Assembly (NCBI RefSeq): GCF_039539965.1 | Contig: NZ_BAABED010000001.1 | Location: 3,596,001-3,660,000 of the forward strand | Source of the DNA: Arthrobacter methylotrophus | GTDB taxonomy: Bacteria > Actinomycetota > Actinomycetes > Actinomycetales > Micrococcaceae | Length of the DNA: 64,000 bases | Direction: 5' to 3' | Part shown: positions 25,493 to 35,061 of the stretch, one piece after another | Position numbering within the stretch: the stretch's first letter is position 1 | Layout: each line of letters begins with the position of its first letter | Notes under the pieces: generated by a model | What the model was told of the DNA's origin: nothing | Databases searched by the model: none | The model's input: the letters and a program-made list of their open reading frames with translations, nothing else | Translations under genes and position numbers: made by a program

Positions 25493-26356
25493 TCAGATGC
25501 TCCTGGATTCGGAGAGCTCGGTAGGAAGAGTTGTATCGTCGGGGCCCGGAACCGGGCTGTCCGCAGCAGCCTTTGGCTGAACGACGGAATTGAGCAGCGA
25601 GACGGTGTAGGGGTCCTGGGGACGGACGAACACCTCAGCCACCGGACCTTGTTCAACGATGCGGCCGCGGTACATCACCAGGACGCGGTCGCAGTAATTG
25701 GCCACCACCCCCAGGTCATGGGTGACGATCAGCATCGACCGGTCGCTCCCCTTCGTCAGCCGCGTGAGGGTGTCCAATACCTGCCGCTGCACGGTGAGGT
25801 CCAGCGCGGTCGTCGGTTCATCCGCGATGACCAAGCGGGGATTGAGGTACAGGGCCATGGCGATGACCACGCGCTGGGCCATGCCACCGCTGAGCTCGTG
25901 CGCGTAGCCGCGCATGACGCGGTCCGGATCGTTGACGCCGGAGGAGGCTAGCAGTTCGAGGGCCCGTCCGCGCGATGCGGCGTCAGCCTTGAGCCCGTGC
26001 GCCTTGGCGATGTTCGAGAACTGCTTTTCGATGCGCACCACCGGGTTCAGTGCACTGAAGGGGTTTTGCGCCACGAAGCCGATTTCCTTGCCCCTGATGG
26101 GGCGGATCTGCCGTTCCGGCATACGGATCAGATCCTGGCCGTTGAACTCGGCGGTGCCCTCCATGACTCGCCCCGGCGGCATCAGCAGCTTGACCACGGA
26201 GCGCACCACGGTGGACTTGCCTGATCCCGATTCGCCCACGACCCCCACGATTTCATTGGCGCCGACATCGAAGGAGATGCCATGGAGGGCACGTTTCACG
26301 CCCTCACGGGAGTGGAACTCCGTCACGAGGTCCCGCACGTGAAGTCCTGTTGTCAT
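25493..26356 (-). CDS. Peptide-type ABC ATPase, DppD-like
   Basis: A 287-residue ATPase: Walker A GESGSGKST, Q-loop FVAQNPFSALNPVVR, signature LSGGMAQRV, Walker B LVIADEPTTALD, switch VTHDLGVVANY. The true start is the ATG at 26356 (MTTGLHVRDL), which overlaps the stop of the dppC-like gene as ATGA. The open frame continues about 100 codons upstream but that part is the shadow of dppC. Confidence 0.92.
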   Translation of the reverse strand: MTTGLHVRDLVTEFHSREGVKRALHGISFDVGANEIVGVVGESGSGKSTVVRSVVKLLMPPGRVMEGTAEFNGQDLIRMPERQIRPIRGKEIGFVAQNPFSALNPVVRIEKQFSNIAKAHGLKADAASRGRALELLASSGVNDPDRVMRGYAHELSGGMAQRVVIAMALYLNPRLVIADEPTTALDLTVQRQVLDTLTRLTKGSDRSMLIVTHDLGVVANYCDRVLVMYRGRIVEQGPVAEVFVRPQDPYTVSLLNSVVQPKAAADSPVPGPDDTTLPTELSESRSI

Positions 26357-27240
26357 CGTGCCCGCTCCACTCGCTCGATCTTGGTTTCGATTGCTCCGGC
26401 AATCACATTGAGTGAGCCGATGGCCAGGAGCATGGCGGCGGTAGGAAACGCGGCCGCCCACCATTCGCCCCGGATTAGCATGCTGACGCCGTCGTTGATC
26501 ATGGCCCCCCACGTCGGCGTGGGCGGCTTGACTCCGACGCCAAGGAAGTTCAGTGCGGCAATGGTTCCCAGCGCGTTGGCCGCTGTCAGTGTTGCCTGCA
26601 CCAGGACCACGCCATATGCGTTGCGGAAGATGTGGTTGAACGCGATGCGGAGCGGTGAACAACCGATGGCCGCCGCGGCCTCCACGTACCTCGCCGAGCG
26701 AAGGGCCATGGCTGCTGCCCGGGACAGACGCACGAACCGTGGAGCCGCAACAATGGCGATCGCAAGGATGACATCCGTTGCCCCGCCGCCCATGAGCTTG
26801 ATGGAGACGACGGCAATCACGATGATCGGCAGTGCGGCGAAGGCATCAACGACCCGCATGATGGCCTCGCCCAGCCTGCCGCTGGTGGCAAACAGTCCTA
26901 GGGGGACGCCCACCAGGAGCGACAGTGCCGTGGCGGCCAGGGCGACCGGAAGGTCCAGCTTCGCGGCCTCGATAGTCCGGGAGAAGATATCCATCCCGTT
27001 TCCATCGGTGCCGAACCAGTGCGTCCCATTCGGCGCGATGCCGATCGCATCGGTGTCCGGACGCAGTGGATCATGCGGGAGCGGGGCCACCAATGCCATG
27101 AGGGGCAGACCCACAATGATGACCACCGCCATGGTGGCCATGATGGGGCTGGACCGGTTAATCAGGAGGGTCTGGCCCCGGCGGGCCCACGCCGCAGCCC
27201 GGAGCCCGGGCGAAGTGCGCGGCAGTCCTTGAATACTCAT
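26353..27240 (-). CDS. Peptide-type ABC permease, DppC-like
   Basis: A 295-residue permease with a first helix near residues 30-55, then the DppC-typical HDPLRPDTDAIGIAPNGTHWFGTD block, and later the EAA loop (RYVEAAAAIGCSPLRIAFNHIFRN). First gene of the operon, preceded by GAGGAGG five bases before its ATG. It is the only permease gene at the front; its partner dppB-like lies after the two ATPase genes. The promoter should lie in the 449-base region to its right. Confidence 0.9.
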   Translation of the reverse strand: MSIQGLPRTSPGLRAAAWARRGQTLLINRSSPIMATMAVVIIVGLPLMALVAPLPHDPLRPDTDAIGIAPNGTHWFGTDGNGMDIFSRTIEAAKLDLPVALAATALSLLVGVPLGLFATSGRLGEAIMRVVDAFAALPIIVIAVVSIKLMGGGATDVILAIAIVAAPRFVRLSRAAAMALRSARYVEAAAAIGCSPLRIAFNHIFRNAYGVVLVQATLTAANALGTIAALNFLGVGVKPPTPTWGAMINDGVSMLIRGEWWAAAFPTAAMLLAIGSLNVIAGAIETKIERVERAR

Positions 27241-27689
27241 GGAGCCTCCTCGGAGAGTCCGGGGGTAGTGATGGTCATAGCGAAGTGGAGACTGGGCCGG
27301 CTCGTATTGAGCCCACTCGCAATGTATTGAAGATTGGCCTGGCTGAGGACCTGCGGCTGTTGCATGTTCAGCTCCCTGTTCGTACCTTGAGAGGTAAATC
27401 CCTCATATCAAAGTCTCGTCACTTTATTGAATTCGACTGTAGCGCCAAGTGTGACCAATTGCACTCTTTTCGGAAAATCGCGAGGAAATGGCCGGATGCG
27501 CAGCCCGATCAAGCCCTTCGCAGCCCTGCCAATTCAAGGTTCAGGGCTCATCGGGACGCGAGGTCAGCGGCAGTCGGACCATTGACACCACCCTTAAGTG
27601 TCTTCAATATAGTGAGCAAGTACCGATTGCGATGAAGCTGGGGTGCCGTCGCCGCCAGCACCACGGAACAGATGAGGAACGGACCTACG
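27241..27689. promoter_or_regulatory. Divergent regulatory region with several operator-like sites
   Basis: 449 bases between the dppC-like gene (leftward) and the aminotransferase (rightward). It holds TATTGAAG at 27325, TATCAAAG...TCACTTTA at 27407-27427 followed by TATTGAA at 27426, and CTTCAATATA at 27602 (complement of TATATTGAAG). All resemble the shared operator. GCAATGTATTGAA at 27320 is identical to a stretch at site D. I see no coding sequence here. Confidence 0.55.
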
Positions 27690-28664
27690 ATGCCCAACTT
27701 TCAAGAAACAGCAGCCGAAGTAGCCACCCGGCAGACCGCCCCGGGACAGCCGGTGAAGTATTTGCTCCACGACGGAGAGCTGGTGGACTACGCCGACGCC
27801 CGCCTCCATGTGCTGAGTACCTCGCTGAAGTACGGCGTCGGCGTGTTTGAGGGGTTCCGCGCGTACTGGAGCGAGGACGACCAGCAGCTGTACGCGTTCA
27901 GGGTGGCGGACCACCTGAAGCGACTGATCGATTCCATGAGGGTGGTGGAGATTGACGGGCCGCAGGATATCGGACTGCTCGGCGATCAGCTGCTGGGCCT
28001 CATTCGGGCCAATGAGCTGCGGGGCAATCTGCACATGCGGGCCCAGGTATTTGTTGATTCAAAGGATGGCAAACCGGAGGATACCGGCCCCTCCACCGTT
28101 TTCATGGCCGCCATTCCCATGGGCAACTATTTCGGGAGCACGGGATTGCATGTGCAGATCAGCAGCTGGGCCCGGCTCTCTGACCGGTCCATGCCGCCCC
28201 GGGTGAAGTCGATTGCCAATTACCAGAACGGCCGGCTTGCCTTGTTGGAAGCCAAGCGGAACGGTTATGGTGCCGCGCTGCTGCTCACGGAGAGCGGGCA
28301 CGTCGCCGAGGGCGCCGGTTACAACGTCTTCATGGTCCGTCAGGGAAGGCTCTGCACTCCCCCGGTGACGGACAGCATCCTCGAGGGAATCACTCGGGAC
28401 AGTGTCCTGCACCTCGCCCGCACTGAGCTGGGTATCGACGTCGACATCCGCCCCATCGACCGCACTGAGCTGTATTCAGCCGACGAAGTCTTTGTGTGCG
28501 GCAGCGCCGCGGAGGTCAACCATGTCGCGTCGGTGGACCGCACCACCATCGGGAAGGGAACAGCCGGCGACATCACCCGCAGCCTCCAGAAGCTATACCG
28601 GCAGGCCGTCGTCGGACGTGTCGCCGGCGACCAAAACTGGGCCACGCCCGTCTACCCGTCCTGA
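27690..28664 (+). CDS. Branched-chain amino acid aminotransferase family (fold IV)
   Basis: A 324-residue PLP enzyme of the IlvE/D-amino-acid-transaminase fold. Visible parts: STSLKYGVGVFEGFRAYW, LHMRAQVFVD, the PLP lysine in VKSIANYQNG, LTESGHVAEGAGYNVF, DSILEGITRDSV and a late CGSAAEV segment. The ATG giving MPNFQETAAE has GAGGAACGG upstream. It starts the rightward operon with the acetamidase and the hydantoinase-like enzyme. It is not in a biosynthetic context, so a catabolic or D-amino-acid role is plausible. Confidence 0.87.
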   Translation: MPNFQETAAEVATRQTAPGQPVKYLLHDGELVDYADARLHVLSTSLKYGVGVFEGFRAYWSEDDQQLYAFRVADHLKRLIDSMRVVEIDGPQDIGLLGDQLLGLIRANELRGNLHMRAQVFVDSKDGKPEDTGPSTVFMAAIPMGNYFGSTGLHVQISSWARLSDRSMPPRVKSIANYQNGRLALLEAKRNGYGAALLLTESGHVAEGAGYNVFMVRQGRLCTPPVTDSILEGITRDSVLHLARTELGIDVDIRPIDRTELYSADEVFVCGSAAEVNHVASVDRTTIGKGTAGDITRSLQKLYRQAVVGRVAGDQNWATPVYPS

Positions 28665-28677
28665 GAGGAGACGCAGT

Positions 28678-29640
28678 ATGCAAGAGATCCCAACCCTGCA
28701 CGAGACGCCGCGCGTCGGCTACGAGGACGCCTCACTGTCCTTTGATGCGAGCTCCGAACCGGTCCTTACCGTCAACCAGGGCGAGCATTTCTGGCTGGAT
28801 GCGAGGAGCCTGCTCACCGGCGGGCTCTTCGAGGAGACCGGCGAGTACGAGAAGCTGTCCATTCCCGTCACCGGCCCCGTTGCCATCCGCGGGGTCAATC
28901 CCGGCGACGCACTGCGCGTGGACGTCCACGAGATCCTGATCGCCCGCCGCGGAGCAATGGTCACGCTGCCCGGACGTGGTGGCTTCACCGATGGTCTCGG
29001 CAGGGCCGGGCATGTGGTGGAGATCGTGGACGGCCAGGTTGTGTTCGACGACCACACCAGGATCCCTGTCCGGCCCATGGTCGGGAAAGTCGGGGTGGCA
29101 CCCGTCGGCGTCGGTCCCAATTCCAGCACCGTGGGGATCCATGGCGGCAACATGGACTGCAAGGACGTGACGGCGGGCGCCGCCGTCGTGATTCCTGTCC
29201 AGGTGACCGAAGCGATGCTGTACGCCGGTGATCTGCACGCGGCGCAGGGCGACGGTGAATGCTCGCTGACCGCCGTCGAGGTTGAAGGCAGCGTGCGGCT
29301 CTCCTGCACTGTCGTTCCAAGCGGTGCGAATCCGAACGTCGGCATCCGGCGGCCAGTGGTCCTCAGCGGCGATTCCGTCATCACCATCGGCGACGGCGAC
29401 ACGCTGGATGAGGCGGCGAGGCTTGCCTTGGACGACATGCTGGAGCTGCTCCAAACCGACAGGAAATGGTCCCGGGAAAAGACAGCGATGCTGCTCAGCG
29501 CGGCCGCGGATGTATCCGTCTCGCAGCTGGTCAATGCCAGGGTCTCGGCCAAGGTCACCCTGGCCTCGCGCTATTTCACTGCCGAACCTTTCACTCTTGA
29601 TTCTTCCGACACCATGAATGCGCAGGTCTCCGATGTTTGA
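28678..29640 (+). CDS. Acetamidase/formamidase family protein
   Basis: A 320-residue protein of the FmdA/AmdA family. Typical parts: GVNPGDALRVDVHEI, the metal-site region GVAPVGVGPNSSTVGIHGGNMDC, the GDLHAAQGDGE block and PVVLSGDSVI near the end. Family members hydrolyse formamide or acetamide and bind zinc. The ATG has GAGAGGAG eight bases upstream; the longer open frame is the shadow of the aminotransferase. It overlaps the next gene by eight bases. The enzyme would release ammonia from a small amide made by the pathway. Confidence 0.85.
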   Translation: MQEIPTLHETPRVGYEDASLSFDASSEPVLTVNQGEHFWLDARSLLTGGLFEETGEYEKLSIPVTGPVAIRGVNPGDALRVDVHEILIARRGAMVTLPGRGGFTDGLGRAGHVVEIVDGQVVFDDHTRIPVRPMVGKVGVAPVGVGPNSSTVGIHGGNMDCKDVTAGAAVVIPVQVTEAMLYAGDLHAAQGDGECSLTAVEVEGSVRLSCTVVPSGANPNVGIRRPVVLSGDSVITIGDGDTLDEAARLALDDMLELLQTDRKWSREKTAMLLSAAADVSVSQLVNARVSAKVTLASRYFTAEPFTLDSSDTMNAQVSDV

Positions 29641-31057
29641 TCTCCTCCTGACCAATGGACTGGTCGTCACGCCCTCCGGTGCTGAACGTTTGGACATCGG
29701 TATTGCCGGGGGCAAGATCGTGTCACTCCGTGCGTCGGGCGTGGGCTCCCCCGATGAAGCCCGGCGAGTGGTGGATCTGAAGGGCCAACTGGTGGTCCCG
29801 GGTGGTGTGGACCCACATGTGCACACCAACTCCGTGCTTCCGACGGCGGCGGAGAGCGGCATCATGTGCTTCGGGCCGGACCGCGTGAGCGAAGGCGCCA
29901 TCTATGGTGGCACCACCACGCTGGTGGACTTTGCCCACTGGAAGCCCGGCGACGAACTGTCCGAATCGTTCGCGCGGAAGTCGGCCGAGTGGGCTGGCTC
30001 CACCTACACGGACTACGCGCTGCACGGCACCTTCAAGGAGCCGGAGATCCCGTTCGAGGTCCTGGAGCAGGTACCTGACGCAGTGGCCAACGGGCACGGC
30101 AGCTACAAGGTGTGGATGACGAATACAACGCCGACGCGCCCAAAGCAGAAGACTGACCTGGGCAACATGTGGGGACTAATGGAGCAGACGGCTGCCGCGG
30201 GCGCCATGCTCGCCGTCCACGCCGAGGACGACGACATCGTCATGTACTCGTACAAGAAGCTGCAGCACCAAGGCAAGACTGACCTCGAGTACATGCACCA
30301 CGCCCACAACAACCTGTCCGAAAAGCTCTCCTTCCAGCGGGCCATCACACTCGCCCACCATGTAGGTGCTCCCATCTACCTGATGCACGTCAGCGCACGG
30401 GAGGGGGTGGATGCCATCCGTGAGGCCCGCGGTCGAGGCCAGGCCGTTTACGGGGAGATCCTTCCCCACTATGCGTACTTCACCGCCGAGGACTACAAGC
30501 AGGAGAACGGCGCGATCTACCACACCTACCCGTCGTTGAAGTCCGAGACGGACCGGGATTCGATGTGGGAATCGCTGTTGGATGGCTCGCTGAGCACCCT
30601 GGCCACCGACGGCGTCTGCACCGACCTCGAGGTGAAGACGCGCGGCAAGACCATCCTGGACGCGACCGGCGGTCATGCCGGCGTCGAGATGCGCATGGCC
30701 GTGGCATACACCGAGGGCGTCAAGAAGCGGGGATTGGCCCTGACGCGCTTCGTGGACATCACTTCTGCGAATGCTGCGAGAATCCTTGGCCTGTACCCGC
30801 AGAAGGGCGTCATCGCCATTGGCGGGGACGCTGACCTGGCGGTCCTGGATACCAATGTGGACCGCCGGATCACGGCCTCGGACCTTCACGAAGCAGACTA
30901 CACTCCCTGGGAGGGCTACCGCGTAGCGGCCTGGCCGAGCATGACCGTTCTGCGGGGAACTGTCATGGTGAAAGACCGAAACCTGCTGACCGGCCCGGGC
31001 GGCTCACTGCTCAAGCAGCGCGTATCCAGCGATGTCCTCAACCGGCCGGCCTGCTGA
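29633..31057 (+). CDS. D-hydantoinase/dihydropyrimidinase-like amidohydrolase
   Basis: A 474-residue cyclic amidohydrolase: LLTNGLVVTPSGAERLDIG, metal-binding HVH in GGVDPHVHTNS, the carboxylatable lysine in SYKVWMTN, later His residues in AVHAEDDD and YLMHVSAREG, and Asp in STLATDGVCTD. The C-terminus has the family VAAWPSMTVLRG segment. It should open hydantoin or dihydropyrimidine rings; exact substrate unknown. The ATG overlaps the acetamidase end by eight bases. A strong terminator follows. Confidence 0.88.
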   Translation: MFDLLLTNGLVVTPSGAERLDIGIAGGKIVSLRASGVGSPDEARRVVDLKGQLVVPGGVDPHVHTNSVLPTAAESGIMCFGPDRVSEGAIYGGTTTLVDFAHWKPGDELSESFARKSAEWAGSTYTDYALHGTFKEPEIPFEVLEQVPDAVANGHGSYKVWMTNTTPTRPKQKTDLGNMWGLMEQTAAAGAMLAVHAEDDDIVMYSYKKLQHQGKTDLEYMHHAHNNLSEKLSFQRAITLAHHVGAPIYLMHVSAREGVDAIREARGRGQAVYGEILPHYAYFTAEDYKQENGAIYHTYPSLKSETDRDSMWESLLDGSLSTLATDGVCTDLEVKTRGKTILDATGGHAGVEMRMAVAYTEGVKKRGLALTRFVDITSANAARILGLYPQKGVIAIGGDADLAVLDTNVDRRITASDLHEADYTPWEGYRVAAWPSMTVLRGTVMVKDRNLLTGPGGSLLKQRVSSDVLNRPAC

Positions 31058-31116
31058 GGTACGCGCGGGCACGCCTCGCTTCTGAACGCAGCGCCCGACG
31101 GCGGCAGCTTCGGTTA

Positions 31117-31150
31117 GCACGACGACGGCGGCTGACCGCCGTCGTCGTGC
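31117..31150. terminator. Terminator hairpin after the hydantoinase operon
   Basis: Perfect 15-base arms (GCACGACGACGGCGG at 31117-31131 and complement at 31136-31150) around a four-base loop CTGA. It closes the aminotransferase-acetamidase-hydantoinase operon. No long T run follows. Confidence 0.75.
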
Positions 31151-31256
31151 GTTCCCTTCCGAGAGAGGTACTGACAGGGACTCCCTGACCGTACTGACGT
31201 ATCCCTAGTGTTGACGGCAAGGCTGGCCTTCGTTTCACAACACAGGAGGACGAACG

Positions 31257-32017
<761 letters not shown>

Positions 32018-32397
32018 CATGGCCTCACCGGGCGCTTAGCGTCGTTAATAGAACCTTGCACGACGGCGGGTCCGCCCCTGAGCGTTCGGGTTTCTTCAGG
32101 CGCAAACCGGGTTCCCGGTTCAGCGCACGACGTCACGGATGAGAAGAAGATGACCATGGATTTTTCGTTGATGATGGCTTGCGCAGTCATCAACATCGTG
32201 AACAACGACAGCCGCAGTGCATTGCCCGATGCGCCGGTTGTACCCGAACGCCGGGTAGGTTGCGGACGGCTGCCTCGCCTGCGGGGTTGGCTGGCGACCG
32301 CCCTCCATCGAGCCGCGTGGCTCATTGAACCCATGCCGCAGCCGGCTACGGAGACTTGCGGGTGAGGCCAGCCGGAAGCCGGACACTCACCGAGTGC
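32018..32397. other. Intergenic region, nothing recognised
   Basis: About 380 bases between the broken reductase and the YCII gene. Short open frames exist on both strands but none looks like a protein. It probably carries debris from the reductase's lost end. Confidence 0.35.
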
Positions 32398-32685
32398 TCA
32401 GGCGGCGTCCGGCGGACCGAACGTTACCGCGTTCCATTCCCGGATCTCGCTCGGAACCGCCAGGCCTTCCAGCACGAACGGATCCCCCGCGATGAACTGC
32501 TCCGCCCTTTCCCTGCTGCTAAAGATGCCCATCGACCCGTTCACGGCGGGATCGTCGAAGGTGCCGATACCGATCAGCCCGCCCTCCGCAGCGAAGGCCT
32601 GAAAGTATGCGGCGTGGCGAGGGTACGCAGCTTGAAGACCGGGGAAAGCCGACGGTTCCGAGCTGTAGAACACGACGAATTGCAT
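32398..32685 (-). CDS. YCII-related domain protein
   Basis: A 95-residue protein: MQFVVFYSS, the conserved His near LQAAYPRHAAYF, then GIGTFDD and FSSRERAEQFIAGDPFVLEGL. This is the dimeric ferredoxin-like YCII fold; function is generally unknown. The ATG overlaps the stop of the SRPBCC gene (TGATG). The pair is probably co-expressed. Confidence 0.8.
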   Translation of the reverse strand: MQFVVFYSSEPSAFPGLQAAYPRHAAYFQAFAAEGGLIGIGTFDDPAVNGSMGIFSSRERAEQFIAGDPFVLEGLAVPSEIREWNAVTFGPPDAA

Positions 32686-33173
32686 CACTCGCCGCCAGTA
32701 CTGAGCCCGGCGGTGCCGCGCCCGGCGGTATCGAGTCCGGCGAGGGTCTGGGCGAGCCGCGGGAGAACATGGTGCCGCCATCCCCCGCTCATGATGCGGT
32801 GCGATGCCACATGCGTCGGATCGTCGGGGTTGAACCCGTCGTGGACAAGGAACAACCGGGTCCCGGCGTCCTCCGGGGTGATTGTCCATGTCACCGTGCT
32901 GCTGAGGCTGTTGCCGGAATTCGCGTCCCGCCAGGAAATACGCAACCGCCTCCCGGCGTCAAGGTCAAGGACTTCGCTAGCCACGAGGCCGCTGAAACCG
33001 ACTGCAGGGACGGGAATTCCGCGCATCTGGAACTGATGCCCGACCATCGCTTGGAAGTCGTTCTTCATCAGCCAACTGGCCAGCAGCTCGGGTTCGGTCA
33101 GGGCCCGCCAAACCTTCCCGGGCGGATGCGGCAGAAACTCTTCGACCTCGATGGTTTCCAGTTGTTCACTCAT
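32685..33173 (-). CDS. SRPBCC (AHSA1-like) domain protein
   Basis: A 162-residue protein of the START/Bet v 1-like fold: LPHPPGKVWRALTEPELLASWLM, LRISWRDANSG, VTWTITPEDAGTRLFLVHDGF and GGWRHHVLPRL. AHSA1-type actinobacterial members often pair with ArsR regulators or YCII proteins; here only YCII is present. The start overlaps the stop of the GGDEF-EAL gene (ATGA). Ligand unknown. Confidence 0.8.
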   Translation of the reverse strand: MSEQLETIEVEEFLPHPPGKVWRALTEPELLASWLMKNDFQAMVGHQFQMRGIPVPAVGFSGLVASEVLDLDAGRRLRISWRDANSGNSLSSTVTWTITPEDAGTRLFLVHDGFNPDDPTHVASHRIMSGGWRHHVLPRLAQTLAGLDTAGRGTAGLSTGGE

Positions 33174-34924
33174 TGCTTGTCCTCAATGTTGTTCAATGTG
33201 ATCATCCTAATTTCCGAGGGGGACATCGGCGGGGAGATCAAATACCCCTGGGCTGTATTGCAGCCCAGGTCCCGTAAGATATCCAATTGCTCCTGGCGCT
33301 CCACTCCTTCGGCGGTGACCCGGACTCCCATGGCGTTGAGGGTTTGAATCAAACCCCGGACCATCGTCTCAGTGTGCGGCTCGCTGTCGATATCTCGGAT
33401 GAAGGCCTTGTCGATTTTTAGCGTCGTCAGCGGGAGGGCCCGGAGCATGGCCCAGGACGAATAGGCACTCCCGTAGTCGTCCAACGCCACACCGACGCCC
33501 ATACTGATCAGTTCCCGCAACTGCGATGCCGCAGACGGCACGTCCGCTATCGCCCTTCCTTCGGTGATCTCAATTTCAAGCATCCGGGCGGGAATTCCAT
33601 GCCGGTTGACGGCGGCCCGGATGTCGGCCGGAAGAGTTCCGGCCGCGAACTGGACCGGAGAGACATTTATGGCGATTTTCCGGGGTGTCCCGGCGTCTAT
33701 CCAGGACCGCGACTGGGCACAGGCTTGGTCGAGGACCCATGCACCGATCCTGAGGATCTCCCCTGTGTGTTCGGCGAGGGGGATGAACTCGTCAGGTGCC
33801 ACCGGACCGATTTCCCGATCATGCCAGCGCAAAAGCGCTTCGACGCCGGCGTCGCCGCCCGTCGCGAGGTCCAAAACAGCTTGGTAGTGGAGCGTCAGTG
33901 CCGAGTCGTCGATGGCGGAGGGCAGCCGACGCCGGATGTGCGCCTGCCGTGCGAACGGTGCGGGTTCCTGGCAAGGTCCGATGCGTCCGATGCGTCGCTT
34001 GCCTTCCTGCTTTGCCCGGAGCATCGCCCCGTCGGCATGCCTGAGCAGGACTTCAGCTCCGGCTAGCATGTCCTCTTCGATGATGTCGATTCCCAGGGCC
34101 ACGCCGATCGTCGCGCTGATGTTCAGCTCGCAACCGTCATGGCGGAAGGGCTCCACCAGGCTCTCCAGGATGCCGTCCGCCACCGCGAAGGCGGAGGCTT
34201 CATCGACGTCGGTGAGAAGGACTGCGAACTCGTCGCCACCCAAGCGCATCAAGGTGCCCTTGGGTCCGACGCTGCGCGTCAGGCGGCGGGCGAACTCTAT
34301 GAGGACAGCGTCCCCGGCACGATGGCCGTAAGTGTCGTTGACCCCTTTGAAATCGTCAAGGTCGATAAAGAGGATCCCGACGCCGGGAAGCCCCGCCGCC
34401 GCAGTGACGTCTGGGCAAAGCTCTTCAAGCATTCGTCGATTGGGCAATCCCGTCAGCGGGTCATGAAGGGAAGCGTGGCGGAATAGCGCGGAAACGGCAG
34501 CGAAGATATCCGACACCGTGACAACGCGGGGGCCGTCAGCGCCCAAGACCAACAGATCCTGATAACGCTGATACTCGGGCCTTTCCAGGACCGCTTGGGC
34601 AGCGGACTGAAGGTCCATATCGGCAGCCATGGACGAGCTTGTTGGGGGGAGCAGCTCCGAAGCTATCCGCCTGCTGTTCAGCGCCCTCCCGTAGCCGAGC
34701 CGGCCGGTCAGCATGAATTCCAGCTGCTCCCTCGTCAGAAGCCCGAAAGTGCCGTCCTGCTCGATCGCGATGGCCCTGAGGTTGCGGTCATTCCGGAACA
34801 TCGCATCGATGTCCGCAGCCGAAACGGTACCGGACACGACCATGGCCGCCACCCCAAGGTCACCTAAACGGGACGGACGTGGACGCAGAAGGAAAGGCAT
34901 CGGACTGCCGCCATCAGAACACAC
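33170..34924 (-). CDS. Diguanylate cyclase/phosphodiesterase (GGDEF-EAL) with N-terminal CBS-like region
   Basis: A 584-residue soluble protein. The N-terminal 150 residues look like a CBS-type pair (VVSGTVSAADIDAMFRNDRNLRAIAI... and VVTVSDIFAAVSALF). The GGDEF domain (about 155-325) has RLGGDEFAVLL. The EAL domain (about 335-580) has EALLRWHD, INVSPVQF, LEIEITE, LDDYGSAYS, LKIDKAFI and TAEGVERQEQ. All these EAL residues are consistent with activity. No I-site RxxD was seen at the usual place. The GTG start has AGAAGG five bases before it; an ATG eight codons later is possible. Makes and breaks cyclic di-GMP. Confidence 0.88.
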   Translation of the reverse strand: MCSDGGSPMPFLLRPRPSRLGDLGVAAMVVSGTVSAADIDAMFRNDRNLRAIAIEQDGTFGLLTREQLEFMLTGRLGYGRALNSRRIASELLPPTSSSMAADMDLQSAAQAVLERPEYQRYQDLLVLGADGPRVVTVSDIFAAVSALFRHASLHDPLTGLPNRRMLEELCPDVTAAAGLPGVGILFIDLDDFKGVNDTYGHRAGDAVLIEFARRLTRSVGPKGTLMRLGGDEFAVLLTDVDEASAFAVADGILESLVEPFRHDGCELNISATIGVALGIDIIEEDMLAGAEVLLRHADGAMLRAKQEGKRRIGRIGPCQEPAPFARQAHIRRRLPSAIDDSALTLHYQAVLDLATGGDAGVEALLRWHDREIGPVAPDEFIPLAEHTGEILRIGAWVLDQACAQSRSWIDAGTPRKIAINVSPVQFAAGTLPADIRAAVNRHGIPARMLEIEITEGRAIADVPSAASQLRELISMGVGVALDDYGSAYSSWAMLRALPLTTLKIDKAFIRDIDSEPHTETMVRGLIQTLNAMGVRVTAEGVERQEQLDILRDLGCNTAQGYLISPPMSPSEIRMITLNNIEDKQ

Positions 34925-34986
34925 GATGTCCTTCTTACCACCCCGACATGAACCGTCCCCTTAGACTCTTGTTTAACGACACTCGG

Positions 34987-34996
34987 CGATATATCG
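34987..34996. promoter_or_regulatory. PadR-type operator candidate
   Basis: CGATATATCG, a perfect ten-base palindrome in the 137-base gap before the PadR gene, 65 bases before its ATG. TAACTATCG just downstream looks like a partial second copy. GATATATC-type sites are common for PadR autoregulation; inferred. Confidence 0.45.
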
Positions 34997-35061
34997 TTAA
35001 CTATCGCAGAACAATATGCGGCCCTCAGGGCGACACCCAAAATAGAAAGGATGATGCCGTT

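Noticed and set aside
26357..26662. N-terminal extension of the DppD-like ATPase
   Set aside because: These 102 codons lie inside dppC and do not resemble any ABC ATPase; the ATG at 26356 overlaps the dppC stop as expected.
28732..29901. A 389-codon minus-strand frame opposite the acetamidase gene
   Set aside because: Composition is that of a shadow, and the sense frame has clear FmdA-family motifs and a ribosome site.
32120..32386. Small open frames between the broken reductase and the YCII gene
   Set aside because: Low-complexity translations without ribosome sites or conserved patterns.
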